From the NCBI RefSeq assembly GCF_030818075.1, contig NZ_JAUSZZ010000001.1, forward strand, positions 2,790,001 to 2,854,000: a stretch of DNA of 64,000 nucleotides. The letters run 5' to 3'. This DNA comes from Microbacterium proteolyticum. Lineage in GTDB: Bacteria > Actinomycetota > Actinomycetes > Actinomycetales > Microbacteriaceae. Below the pieces are notes generated by a model. That model had not been told where the DNA came from, made no database searches, and saw nothing but the letters and a program-made list of their open reading frames with translations. Below are positions 10,857 to 20,724 of the stretch, piece by piece (the stretch's first letter is position 1; each line of letters begins with the position of its first letter). The translations under genes and the position numbers were made by a program.

Positions 10857-11658
10857 ACTCCGGATGCCATCCCCCCTCGTCCGCCCCGAGCGAGCGTGCC
10901 GGGCGCCCAGGTCATCGCCCGCGCCGCGCACCTGCTCCGGCTCGTCACCGCGGCCGGCGACACGGGAGCCCCGGTGGGCGATCTCGCGCGAGAGGCCGAT
11001 CTGACCCGGCCGACGGTGCACCGCCTGCTCACGGCCCTGCGGCGTGGAGGGCCTCGTCGACCGCGACGACGCAACGGGACACTGGTTGCCGGGGCCCGAG
11101 CTGTATCTGATGGGCAGTGTCGCGGCATCCCGCTTCGACATCACCTCCGTCGCGCGCGACATCGTGCGCTCACTCGCCGTGCGCACGGAAGAAAGCGCCT
11201 TCCTCTCCGTCCGCCGCGGCGACGAGACGGTCTGCCTCGTCCGCGAGGACGGGAGCTTCCCCATCCGGTCCTTCGTCCTGTCGGAGGGTGTCCGCTTCCC
11301 CCTCGGCGTGGCGTCTGCCGGGCTGGCGATCCTCGCCTTCCTGCCGCCCCATGATGTGGACGCGTATCTGGACCGGCATCCGGAGCTCGCCGACCGGTGG
11401 GGCGCGTCGCACGCCCCGGCGCGCTTGCGCACGCGCATCGCCGACACGAAGGCCCGCGGCTACGCCGTGAACCCGGGGCTCATCGTCGAGGGCAGCTGGG
11501 GCGTGGGAGCCGCCGTGTTCACGCGAACGGGCGATCCGCAGTGGGCGCTGAGTCTCACGGGCGTGGAGTTCCGCTTCGGTGGCGAACGCCTCGCGGAACT
11601 CGGGCGCATCCTGCTGGCGCACGCGCATCAGCTCTCGACGCGCGTCGCTGCGCGCTGA
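10851..11658 (+). pseudogene. IclR-family regulator, frameshifted near 11041
   Basis: It encodes an IclR-type repressor in two frames. The first frame (from GTG 10851) gives the winged-helix N-terminus: RAAHLLRLVTAAGD, then the recognition helix LTRPTVHRLLTALR. After about base 11041 the protein continues one frame over as VEGLVDRDDATGHWLPGPEL, then the effector domain (SVRRGDETVCLVREDG, FPLGVASAGLAILAFLP, GVGAAVFTRTG), ending at 11658. Removing one base in CTGCGGCGTGGAG restores a full-length product of about 268 residues. Everything else looks intact, so this is either a very recent mutation or a sequencing error. Divergent from scoAB-thiolase, which it probably regulates. Confidence 0.8.
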
Positions 11659-11668
11659 TCGCATTTTG

Positions 11669-11694
11669 ATACCTCAGGTATATACCTACGGTAT
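11669..11694. promoter_or_regulatory. Tandem palindromic MarR operators
   Basis: Two abutting 13-bp dyads, ATACCTCAGGTAT (11669-11681) and ATACCTACGGTAT (11682-11694), lie over the region from -35 to -10 of the marR gene. TATGCT at 11692-11697 is six bases before the ATG, giving a leaderless transcript. Binding of the MarR dimer at both sites would block RNA polymerase. Confidence 0.65.
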
Positions 11695-11703
11695 GCTTAT
11701 GGG

Positions 11704-12171
11704 ATGACCCGCGACGACGACCTGCAGAAACTCCTGCTCGCGGTGCACGCCCTCACGCGCATCGCGGCCATCGACACCCAGAACGACGCCCCCGGGGCGC
11801 AATGGCGCACATTGACCCTGCTCCGCGATCACGGACCGCAGAGCATCGGCGACCTCGCCACCCTCAGCCGCGTCACGCAGCCCGGGATGACCCGCCTCGT
11901 GCGTCAGATGGATGCCGCGGGCCTCGTCGAGCGCGCGGCTCATCCGACCGATTCGCGCGTCAGCGTGATCCGCGTCACCGATCGCGGAAGAGACGCCCTC
12001 AGCGCGTGGTTCGAACAGCTGCGGGCCTCCCTCGCGCCCCACGTCGCCGATCTCTCCGAGGCGGAATGGGATGCCGTCGGCGTCGCCGCCACCGCGCTGT
12101 CGCTCCGCGTCGGGCTCGCCCCCGTCGCAACGGGCGCACCCGCGGACAGGACGAAGGAGGCCGTCCGGTGA
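11704..12171 (+). CDS. MarR-family transcriptional regulator
   Basis: A 155-residue winged-helix regulator. The recognition region is SIGDLATLSRVTQPGMTRLVRQMDAAGLVER, and the wing motif DSRVSVIRVTDRGRDAL is the classic MarR D-x-R beta hairpin. The C-terminal helices contribute to dimerisation. The start codon directly follows two palindromes that overlap its own promoter, so autorepression is likely. Its stop overlaps the GTG of an MFS transporter (GTGA), a common arrangement in which the regulator senses the exported compound. Confidence 0.92.
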   Translation: MTRDDDLQKLLLAVHALTRIAAIDTQNDAPGAQWRTLTLLRDHGPQSIGDLATLSRVTQPGMTRLVRQMDAAGLVERAAHPTDSRVSVIRVTDRGRDALSAWFEQLRASLAPHVADLSEAEWDAVGVAATALSLRVGLAPVATGAPADRTKEAVR

Positions 12172-13442
12172 CCGCTGCCAACCGCGTTCTCGCCGCGACA
12201 CCCGGGCATACCGCTTCCGCCGCGCCCGCGGCATCCCGGATCTGGAAACAGCCGGCGCAGGTGTGGGCCGTCGCGTTCGCGTGCGTCGTGGCCTTCATGG
12301 GCATCGGCCTGGTCGACCCGATCCTGCCCGCGATCGCCGATGCGCTCGAGGCGACCCCGGTCGAGACGGAACTGCTCTTCACCAGCTACCTCGTCGTCAC
12401 CGGCCTGGCGATGCTCGTCACGAGCTGGATCTCGAGCCGAATCGGCGCGAAGGCGACGCTGCTCGTCGGCCTCGGGATCATCGTCGTCTTCTCCCTCCTG
12501 TGCGCGCTCAGCGGCAGCGTCGACGCGATCATCGGCTTCCGCGCCGGATGGGGACTCGGAAACGCCCTCTTCATCTCCACCGCGCTGGCCACGATCGTGG
12601 GCGCGGCATCGGGCGGCAGCTCGGCGGCGATCATCCTCTACGAGGCCGCCCTCGGCCTCGGCATCGCGATCGGGCCGCTCGTGGGCGGCATCCTGGGCGA
12701 GATCAGTTGGCGCGGGCCGTTCTTCGGCGTCGTCGCCTTGATGGCCATCGCGTTCGTCGCGGTGACGGTGCTTCTGCGCGGCCCGTCTCCGGAGCGCACG
12801 CCCCTGCCCTTCAGCGCGCCGTTCCGTGCGCTGCGCCGGCCGGCGCTGGCGATCCTGGCCGCGACCGCGCTGTTCTACAACATCGGCTTCTTCACGCTCC
12901 TGGCGTTCTCGCCGTTCCCGCTCGGCTTCGGCGCGATGGGGATCGGGCTGACGTTCTTCGGCTGGGGCGTGGCGCTGGCGATCACCAGCGTCTGGGTCGC
13001 CCCCCTGCTCCTTCGTCGTCTCCGGCTCACGAGCGTGCTCCTCATCGCGCTGCCGCTGCTCGCACTCGACCTTCTCGTCGCCGCGTTCGTCGTGTCGTCG
13101 GCCGGCGCCCTGGTCGCCTGCATCGTCGTGGGCGGGCTGGTGCTCGGCGTCGTCAACACCGCCTTGACCGAAGCGGTCATGGAGGCCACCGACCTCCCCC
13201 GCTCGGTCGCGTCGTCGGCATACTCCGCCGTGCGCTTCCTCGGCGGGGCGATCGCTCCCCCACTGGCGGCACTGCTGTGGCACGCCTCCAATGCCGGCGT
13301 CCCGTACGTCATGGCCGCCCTGGCGGTCGCGATCGCGACCGCGTTCATCCTGTTCGGGCGTCGTCTCCTCGCCCACATCGACGGCGCACACGCGGACGCC
13401 GCCGACGAGGGGGCCGCGGTGCTGCTCGGCGACGCGGCATGA
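12168..13442 (+). CDS. MFS drug-type exporter
   Basis: A 424-residue inner-membrane transporter with about 12 hydrophobic segments. It shows the early acidic motif GIGLVDPILPAIADAL at the end of TM1 and SRIGAKATLLVGLG after TM2 (motif A-like). The GTG at 12168 overlaps the marR stop, and AAGGAGG lies seven bases upstream. MarR coupling suggests export of a toxic small molecule, but the substrate cannot be deduced. The C-terminal about 20 residues are acidic and cytoplasmic. A large bidirectional hairpin follows the stop. Confidence 0.9.
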   Translation: MTAANRVLAATPGHTASAAPAASRIWKQPAQVWAVAFACVVAFMGIGLVDPILPAIADALEATPVETELLFTSYLVVTGLAMLVTSWISSRIGAKATLLVGLGIIVVFSLLCALSGSVDAIIGFRAGWGLGNALFISTALATIVGAASGGSSAAIILYEAALGLGIAIGPLVGGILGEISWRGPFFGVVALMAIAFVAVTVLLRGPSPERTPLPFSAPFRALRRPALAILAATALFYNIGFFTLLAFSPFPLGFGAMGIGLTFFGWGVALAITSVWVAPLLLRRLRLTSVLLIALPLLALDLLVAAFVVSSAGALVACIVVGGLVLGVVNTALTEAVMEATDLPRSVASSAYSAVRFLGGAIAPPLAALLWHASNAGVPYVMAALAVAIATAFILFGRRLLAHIDGAHADAADEGAAVLLGDAA

Positions 13443-13549
13443 TCCCCCGTCGCCGCACGCGGGGGTTCCGCGCGACCCGCGCGTCGGCCCGGTGGGTGCG
13501 GCTCAGGATGCCGCGATGACGACCACCGCTTCCCACTCCTGACATGCAC

Positions 13550-13595
13550 GAGGCGCCGGATCCCGCATCGAGTTCGATGCGGCACCCGGCGCCTC
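13550..13595. terminator. Bidirectional terminator
   Basis: Outer stem GAGGCGCCGG/CCGGCGCCTC with an inner stem GCATCGA/TCGATGC. It lies between the MFS gene and the convergent beta-helix protein gene. Confidence 0.75.
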
Positions 13596-13608
13596 ACTGT
13601 TCGGTGCG

Positions 13609-15582
<1,974 letters not shown>

Positions 15583-16168
15583 GGGCGCGATGTACTTTCG
15601 GCTCGTGCTCAGAGTGCGCAAAAGACTGCGCGCACCCCGCGGCGGGTGAGATGTGTCGGAACCGCTGCGGGGCAGCAATATGACCATATACCGATAACAT
15701 TACGGGTGGATTAACAATCGACCGAAAGTGGATCGACACAGGCGGACTCTTACGCGCGGCCCGCCTCGCCCATCGCCGGAAAACCGCCGGATTCTGGGAC
15801 AGGTCATGACGGCGGCGATGACACAGGAAATGAACCGCCGTCGACTGGCAGAGGTTCCGGCGGCCATTCGGACGCCGCGTGAGGAGGGTCGGTTTTCGAC
15901 GACTAGTCAGTTCGAATCCCCGAATTCCCTGCAGGCACGAAAACGGCCTGACGCGTTGTTCGTCCATCACGCACGTGCGTTGACCCCGCCCCGCACGACG
16001 CCGCGGCGGTGATATATCGGTGGATTTCGGAGTCGTAAATTCTGCGAGGAATCCCTCGCGGCATCATGCCGACCGGCTTACGGTCACTCCATGACTTCCC
16101 CCGGAGTCAGCGTCGGCCCCCGGGTCGGCGCCGAGTCGCCCGTGCCGCCGGGCGTGAGAGGACCCGTT
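15583..16168. other. Divergent intergenic region, 586 bp
   Basis: Separates two divergent secreted-protein genes. An AT-rich core lies at about 15680-15720 (TATACCGATAACATTAC), probably the promoter zone for the minus-strand gene. No convincing gene was found; open frames here lack codon bias. Confidence 0.5.
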
Positions 16169-17302
16169 ATGACTTTCCGTACGCCCCGACGCGCCCGCCT
16201 GACCGCCGCGACGGTTCTGCTCGCCGCGGTCGGCACGGTCACCACCCTGGGAGCGACGCCCGCTGCCGCTGCGCCGCCCACCGAGTCGGACTACGTCGTC
16301 ATGATCAAGGAGGGGAGCACGCTCGACAGCGTCCTGCAGCGGCTGAGCGGTGTCCTGCCCGAGGGTTCGCTCACTCGAAGCTTCGACGCCCTGGGCGGCT
16401 TCGTGGCGCGCCTCAGCGACGGCGAGGCCGCCCTGTTGTCGCGCAGCGCACTGATCGAGACCGTCGAGCGGGATTCGGTGATGACGACCCAGGTCACCTG
16501 GGGTCTGGACCGTATCGACCAGCCGAGCCTGCCGCTCGACAACTCCTACACCCCCGCAGGGACAGGAGCCGGGGTGACCGCCTACATCATCGACACCGGC
16601 ATCACCGCCTCCGACCCCGAGTTCACCGGGCGCGTCCGCTCGGGCTACACCGCGATCTCGGACGGCCGAGGCACCGGCGACTGCAACGGACACGGCACGC
16701 ACGTCGCCGGCACCGTCGGCAGCGAGACCTATGGTGTCGCCACCGATGTCAGTCTCGTCGCCGTCCGCGTGCTCGGCTGCGACGGCTCGGGTTCGACGTC
16801 GGGCGTCATCGCGGGCATGGACTGGGTGGCCCGCAACGCCGTACGCCCCGCCGTGGCCAACATGAGCCTGGGCGGGCTCTACAGCTCGTCCACCAACTCT
16901 GCGGTCAAGCGCATGACCGACAAGGGCATCACTGTCGCCGTCGCCGCCGGTAACGACAGCATTTCGGCCTGCTACGCCTCCCCCGCCTCGGCACCGTCTG
17001 CGCTGACCGTGGCGGCCAGTACGCGCGCCGACGCCCGCGCGTCCTTCTCGAACTACGGCAGCTGCGTCGACATCTTCGCCCCCGGCCAGGAGATCACCTC
17101 GACATGGTTCGACGGCACCACCAAGACGATCTCGGGGACGTCGATGGCATCCCCGCATGTCGCCGGTGTCGCCGCCCTCGTGCTGCAGAGCTCCCCCGGC
17201 GCCTCGCCGTCGGCGGTCGCGACGACGATCCGCGGCGACGCCGTCACGGGCAAGATCACCGACGTGCGCAATTCGCCGAACCGGCTGGCGCAGGTGCCGT
17301 GA
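16169..17302 (+). CDS. Secreted subtilisin-family serine protease (S8)
   Basis: A 377-residue preproprotease. The signal peptide covers residues 1-35 (basic start, [23 protein letters not shown] cleavage area). The inhibitor I9-type propeptide covers about residues 40-105 (DYVVMIKEG ... ALIETVERD). The catalytic domain contains Asp142 in YIIDTGI, His175 in NGHGTHVAG, oxyanion Asn262 in AAGNDS and Ser325 in [11 protein letters not shown], all in family order, as in proteinase K-like enzymes. ATG 16169 is preferred over an in-frame ATG at 16091 because a GAGAGGA site precedes it and it places the signal peptide at the N-terminus. Three cysteines in the mature part may form a disulfide. Confidence 0.94.
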   Translation: MTFRTPRRARLTAATVLLAAVGTVTTLGATPAAAAPPTESDYVVMIKEGSTLDSVLQRLSGVLPEGSLTRSFDALGGFVARLSDGEAALLSRSALIETVERDSVMTTQVTWGLDRIDQPSLPLDNSYTPAGTGAGVTAYIIDTGITASDPEFTGRVRSGYTAISDGRGTGDCNGHGTHVAGTVGSETYGVATDVSLVAVRVLGCDGSGSTSGVIAGMDWVARNAVRPAVANMSLGGLYSSSTNSAVKRMTDKGITVAVAAGNDSISACYASPASAPSALTVAASTRADARASFSNYGSCVDIFAPGQEITSTWFDGTTKTISGTSMASPHVAGVAALVLQSSPGASPSAVATTIRGDAVTGKITDVRNSPNRLAQVP

Positions 17303-17308
17303 CGTTGT

Positions 17309-17357
17309 CCCCGGGTCTGGGAGCCGACCGCGTTGGGGGCGGCTCCCAGACCCGGGG
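17309..17357 (+). terminator. Strong hairpin terminator of the protease gene
   Basis: A perfect 18-bp stem, CCCCGGGTCTGGGAGCCG paired with CGGCTCCCAGACCCGGGG, begins seven bases after the stop. Confidence 0.8.
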
Positions 17358-17435
17358 GTGAGGGGCCCCGCGAAGCATCGGCGGCGAGCCGCCCCCTCAG
17401 CGCCGGGTGATCTCCCGGCGTGCCGCTGATGAAAC

Positions 17436-17475
17436 GAAGATCCCCTGCCGGCCTCGCCGCCGGGAGGGGATCTTC
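17436..17475. terminator. Second hairpin
   Basis: GAAGATCCCC-T-GCCGG pairs with CCGGG-A-GGGGATCTTC around a short loop and is followed by TTCCTCCCC. Probably a back-up terminator; what it ends is unclear. Confidence 0.5.
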
Positions 17476-17625
17476 CTCCCCCGCCCGCCCTCGGAGCAGC
17501 CGGCGGAGCCGCGCCGTCCCCTCACCGGACGGCGGGCGGCTCGTTCCCGACCGCGCGCCATGTCTGCTCCCCTCTGACGCGGGGAGCACCCCGAACCGCC
17601 CGAAGGTCTGGCCTAGAGAGAAGAA

Positions 17626-17658
17626 ACGCCTGGTCGGGATAATTTCCCGACCAGGCGT
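17626..17658. terminator. Ancestral tRNA-Lys terminator, stranded at left end of island
   Basis: A perfect 14-bp stem, ACGCCTGGTCGGGA/TCCCGACCAGGCGT, with a TAATT loop. It lies just outside the left copy of the tRNA 3' sequence. It is probably the terminator that followed tRNA-Lys before the element inserted. Confidence 0.6.
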
Positions 17659-17666
17659 CTCACATG

Positions 17667-17701
17667 GTGCACCCCCTGGGACTCGAACCCAGAACCCACT
17701 G
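17667..17701 (-). mobile_element. Left attachment site (copy of tRNA-Lys 3' end)
   Basis: 35 bp identical to 26987-27021, covering the T-arm and acceptor 3' half of tRNA-Lys. The two sequences diverge right after the shared G at 17701/27021. It cannot encode a tRNA by itself because the 5' half is missing. Confidence 0.9.
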
Positions 17702-17848
17702 TTCAGTGAGGCGCGAAATCTCTGCTGATCCGACGTGAACCCGCGTAGCGTCGAATCTAGTTTTTTCCCAGTTCAGGAATACTTAATACATCGTCACGCT
17801 TCACGCAGAAGCACGGACGCTCCCGCAGTCATCCTGACTGAATCCTGA

Positions 17849-18442
17849 CTAGCTCACGGGCGAGACTTGTCCCCAGTCAGCCAGGCGGTCCTTCTCGTCC
17901 AGCAGCCACGGGAACCCGATAAAGATGGTTCCAACGGGGTCGGGATTCAGCTCGGGAAACTCGACGGTTACAGACATCCGGGGGCGTCCATCGTCACCCT
18001 GGTCCAGCGTGAGAAGCGCACGACGCTCCCCTGCCAGGAGGAACGACGTCTCGTGCAACGCGTAAGCGATGCTCCACGCGAAGGTCATGCGCGCCCGCTG
18101 ATCGCGAGGGTCGATTCGCACCCCTAGGTCTCGCTTGCTCAACACGAGGTTCATCTGATTGATGACCTCTCGTATGGGGTGGAGGACTTTCACCCTGCCC
18201 CCCTCCGTGTTTTTTCTAAGCAGACCGTCCAACATCAGTTTCGCGAAGGCCTCAATCTCCCGGTAGGCGCCCCCCTCGTTTCGTTCGCGATGCGCCACGC
18301 TGTGCGCTAGGTCCAGCAGCGAACCCTTCGCGTCGTCGCGCACCGCCATGAGAAGAGCAACCGCGGACCCGTTGGGAGGAATGAGTCCGTTATTGACGAG
18401 CGTCACGCTCTCGATGACGGATTCTTTCTCGGTGGGTCGCAT
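17849..18442 (-). CDS. Hypothetical island protein, 197 residues
   Basis: A soluble protein of unknown family. The N-terminal half is helical (ESVTLVNNGLIPPNGSAVALLMAVRDD, IEAFAKLMLDGLLRK). The C-terminal half has beta-type segments (RMTFAWSIAYALHETSFLLAG, MSVTVEFPELNPDPVGTIFIGFPWLL). Coding character is good and no competing frame is better. It lies just inside the left end of the element, transcribed toward the attachment site. No signal peptide or membrane segment. Function unknown; a transfer-acquired cargo gene. Confidence 0.65.
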   Translation of the reverse strand: MRPTEKESVIESVTLVNNGLIPPNGSAVALLMAVRDDAKGSLLDLAHSVAHRERNEGGAYREIEAFAKLMLDGLLRKNTEGGRVKVLHPIREVINQMNLVLSKRDLGVRIDPRDQRARMTFAWSIAYALHETSFLLAGERRALLTLDQGDDGRPRMSVTVEFPELNPDPVGTIFIGFPWLLDEKDRLADWGQVSPVS

Positions 18443-18514
18443 ACGTCGATGATGCCCGGTGCTCCGGACATCTCAATCTGCGTTAGCCACCTAGAAGCTT
18501 CGTGTCGGTCGAAA

Positions 18515-18739
18515 CTACTCGCCCGGCGTGTCGCCCGCCGTCCCGAGGGAGACAGTCACCCCGCCGTCACCCAGCCTCACAGCTTCGCCAACAGCGAGGG
18601 CGAGCCGGTGGAACGTGCAGGCGTGGAAGACGAGTGGGGGCTGACCACTCTCGATCCACCCCGGAACGTGCGACATGTCTACAGCGTGCCCGGCAGTGAC
18701 GGCGCAACCGAACACGTCGCACGTTTTCATGTATCGCAC
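18515..18739 (-). CDS. Small Cys/His-rich island protein
   Basis: A 74-residue product starting at a GTG. It has cysteines and histidines spaced CDVFGC-x6-H-x5-H and later HACTFH, which could bind zinc. An AAGGA site lies nine bases upstream. A frame on the opposite strand also stays open, but the minus-strand protein has the more natural composition. It may be co-transcribed with the 197-residue gene 72 bases downstream. Family not recognised. Confidence 0.4.
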   Translation of the reverse strand: MRYMKTCDVFGCAVTAGHAVDMSHVPGWIESGQPPLVFHACTFHRLALAVGEAVRLGDGGVTVSLGTAGDTPGE

Positions 18740-19344
18740 ATTAATGAATCCTTAGCTCTATCGCGGGGGCAGGGCTGACAAGGAGAAGCTGAGGCAATAG
18801 CGCAGGTGCGCACTAATCGGCGCACCCCGCACTCGCGCAAAGGTTCACCAAAAAGCCAATAAGCCCCCACGCTTACTGTAAACTTGAACTAACACTTCGA
18901 GACTCCACACTCGCTCAGTGTCCTGCCCTCTGCTCCCGCTGTCTTCCATCCGGCGATGAGCAGGGGGCTTCTTCACGCCACCAGTGGCGTGAAGGGGCCA
19001 AAGAAGTCTGCGTCACGTGCTCGAAGTCAGTGTGTACAAACCGAGGGTTGCCTTCACGCCACCAGTGGCGTGAAAGGGACCAAGTAGGGTAGACGTGCTC
19101 GAAGTCAGTGTGTACAGATCACACATCTGTAACTATTAATCGTCGTTCAGCCAACGAAGCGCGAGCAAATCGATTAGAATCAAATTATCTTCTTTTGCTA
19201 TCTATTCTTTATCTGATTTCATTTGAAGATTTTGTTTTAGAGATTATGCGGCTAGACGCTTCATGTGGAGTGAGCGACTAGCTGGGGGGTGTCACCGGTA
19301 GACGGTGGGTAGATGGAAATTGCTCCGCAGATGGATGGTGCCCG
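18740..19344. other. Non-coding repeat and AT-rich region of the element
   Basis: No gene seen in 605 bp. It holds two copies of a 22-bp palindrome, two copies of a 24-bp direct repeat and a 17-bp dyad (ACAGAT-CACAC-ATCTGT, 19114-19130). A strikingly AT-rich stretch follows at 19131-19250 (for example ATTCTTTATCTGATTTCATT). The layout resembles iterons next to an unwinding region or a regulatory/transfer origin. Confidence 0.6.
18972..19074. repeat. Two copies of a 22-bp perfect palindrome
   Basis: TTCACGCCAC-CA-GTGGCGTGAA occurs at 18972-18993 and 19053-19074, 81 bp apart. Each copy is followed by the direct repeat ACGTGCTCGAAGTCAGTGTG (plus TACA) at 19015-19038 and 19093-19116. Confidence 0.8.
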
Positions 19345-19716
19345 ATGGGTACAGCAAGACAAGCAGATGCACTACTTAACTTGCAAAACAAGTTGGGTCG
19401 AAAGTGGAATGAAGCCGATGTGGCGAGGTATCGCCGCGATGTCATGGCGGCTCCCAACAGTGTTGTACAGGCGGAGTTTCATCAGCTCAACGAGAAGCTT
19501 GGCTACAACCGTCAAACGGCCAAGTGCTCAGACAAGCAAGCCGCTTTGATTCGTGACCTTGAATCGCAAGTTCTTGGAGCACCGGTCACCGACTGGACGA
19601 AGTTCCGTCACATGACGTTTGACGAGGCGGATGTACGAATCAAAAACTTGTTGGCCGAGCTAGCGGAGTTGAAGACCAACAAGGAGTTCCAGGGCATCGT
19701 TGGCGGTGTGCTTTGA
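19345..19716 (+). CDS. Hypothetical island protein, 123 residues
   Basis: A hydrophilic, mostly helical protein (RYRRDVMAAPNSVVQAEFHQ, DEADVRIKNLLAELAELKTN). It is the first gene of a tight group: the next ATG follows its TGA by one base and that gene overlaps the third. No strong ribosome site is seen, so the exact start is uncertain. Low GC compared with the chromosome. A DNA-binding or replication-related role would fit the neighbouring repeat region but is speculation. Family not recognised. Confidence 0.6.
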   Translation: MGTARQADALLNLQNKLGRKWNEADVARYRRDVMAAPNSVVQAEFHQLNEKLGYNRQTAKCSDKQAALIRDLESQVLGAPVTDWTKFRHMTFDEADVRIKNLLAELAELKTNKEFQGIVGGVL

Positions 19717-19717
19717 C

Positions 19718-19828
19718 ATGCATGAGCTTGCACCCTTGGCTCGCTGGGAAGCACAGAACGCGCGTCTAGAGGCGAACCTCGATGTCCTCCAAATGCTGGC
19801 CGATTATCTTCTCGAAGAGGTGTTGTGA
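19718..19828 (+). CDS. Tiny coupled ORF, 36 residues
   Basis: MHELAPLARWEAQNARLEAN followed by an amphipathic leucine-rich end (LDVLQMLADYLLEEVL). It starts one base after the stop of the 123-residue gene, and its stop overlaps the next GTG (GTGA). This arrangement is the main reason to believe it. It could form a coiled-coil helix. Function unknown. Confidence 0.5.
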   Translation: MHELAPLARWEAQNARLEANLDVLQMLADYLLEEVL

Positions 19829-20007
19829 AGGGTTCACGCGAGACGTTGGAGAGATTGCTGACGGGTTGCTTGGATTGCCAAGAAGTAGAAATTGCCTACC
19901 GAATGCTCTCCAACGCACGAGAGCTCAGATGGCCGCTCCCGTCCGACGAGTTTATGCAAATGTTCGAGCAACGTGTGAAGCTGATTCACAGAGCAACGAG
20001 TCTCTGA
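19825..20007 (+). CDS. Small island protein, 60 residues
   Basis: The GTG start overlaps the stop of the preceding 36-codon gene. The product (MKGSRETLERLLTGCLDCQE ... FEQRVKLIHRATSL) is helical with a C-x2-C pair. It is the third member of the 19345-20007 operon. Family and function unknown. Confidence 0.5.
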   Translation: MKGSRETLERLLTGCLDCQEVEIAYRMLSNARELRWPLPSDEFMQMFEQRVKLIHRATSL

Positions 20008-20095
20008 GCCCGCTTCCTAGCTCCGCTCGAATTCTCCCGAAAATAGTTGCTCATTTCGGGACACTTTGCGCTCGCGTATCCGATAGTAGAAGTCA

Positions 20096-20192
20096 GGAAA
20101 GGCACCGGCGTAAGTCACCAGTTCTCCTCAGGGTGGTGAACGCGAAAGATCAATGGTTCCGGTGCCTTTCCCCCTGAACTACAAAGGAGAAC
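20096..20192 (+). promoter_or_regulatory. Structured leader with a possible anti-ribosome-site
   Basis: A perfect 13-bp inverted repeat, GGAAAGGCACCGG (20096-20108) and CCGGTGCCTTTCC (20159-20171), encloses a smaller hairpin TCACCA/TGGTGA (20115-20120, 20134-20139). That hairpin's loop carries GTTCTCCT (20121-20128), the exact complement of AGGAGAAC (20185-20192), which contains the ribosome site of the next gene. Two mutually exclusive folds are possible, one hiding the ribosome site. This is a sequence-based hypothesis. Confidence 0.45.
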
Positions 20193-20196
20193 CGCT

Positions 20197-20724
20197 ATGG
20201 CGAAGCTAGGCAGACCAAGCTCTATTGCCACGCGCTCCGACGTGAACTCGATTATTCTCGATCTTGACGCCGGTATCGCCTATGAACGTTTGAGCACGAA
20301 ATATGGCGTGAGCACAAGCGCCCTATCCAGATTCAATCTCGCCCGAAACGCGGTCGAGGAGAACGTGCAATCAGGTCGCAATCCGGTCACCGACGTTGTT
20401 AGCCGACTCGTGGAAGCCGCGGATGATGCGCAATCGCTCCGTCGTCACACCGCTCTCACTGGCGCTCCTCTCAGTCGTGCACGCTCGATCAAGGCGGAGG
20501 CAGACATCCTCCTCAACCTCGTAGACCGTCTCGGCATCACTGACACGTCAATTGCGGACGTGATGCGAGATGCCGAGTCGATAATGAACGCGACGGCGGA
20601 ATTTGTTCGCGAGCACCCTTCCTCAGCGCTGCCGCTCATCGAATCCATCGCGAAGCACCCCGAACTCGCCCCCCTCGCCGACGCCCTGCGTCGACTCATT
20701 TCCCCCAGGAGAACAGGATCATGA
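20197..20724 (+). CDS. HTH protein, terminase-small-subunit-like
   Basis: 175 residues. The N-terminal about 50 residues (GRPSSIATRSDVNSIILDLD, then ERLSTKYGVSTSALSRFNLARN) form a helix-turn-helix resembling the DNA-binding domain of phage terminase small subunits and some resolvase-type HTHs. The rest is helical (QSLRRHTALTGAPLSRARSI, IADVMRDAESIMNATAEFV). A strong AAAGGAG site sits seven bases upstream, inside a structured leader. The stop overlaps the next ATG (ATGA). A packaging or DNA-recognition role in a satellite element is possible but not proven. Confidence 0.7.
   Translation: MAKLGRPSSIATRSDVNSIILDLDAGIAYERLSTKYGVSTSALSRFNLARNAVEENVQSGRNPVTDVVSRLVEAADDAQSLRRHTALTGAPLSRARSIKAEADILLNLVDRLGITDTSIADVMRDAESIMNATAEFVREHPSSALPLIESIAKHPELAPLADALRRLISPRRTGS

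Noticed and set aside
15728..16012. A 94-codon frame in the divergent promoter region
   Set aside because: No ribosome site, atypical composition, and it spans the AT-rich promoter core.
17667..17740. A second tRNA-Lys at the left end of the island
   Set aside because: Only the 3' half is present. The D-arm and anticodon are missing, so it is an attachment-site copy.
18449..18778. A 109-codon plus-strand frame opposite the Cys/His-rich small gene
   Set aside because: Less natural composition than the minus-strand product and no ribosome site, though neither is certain.
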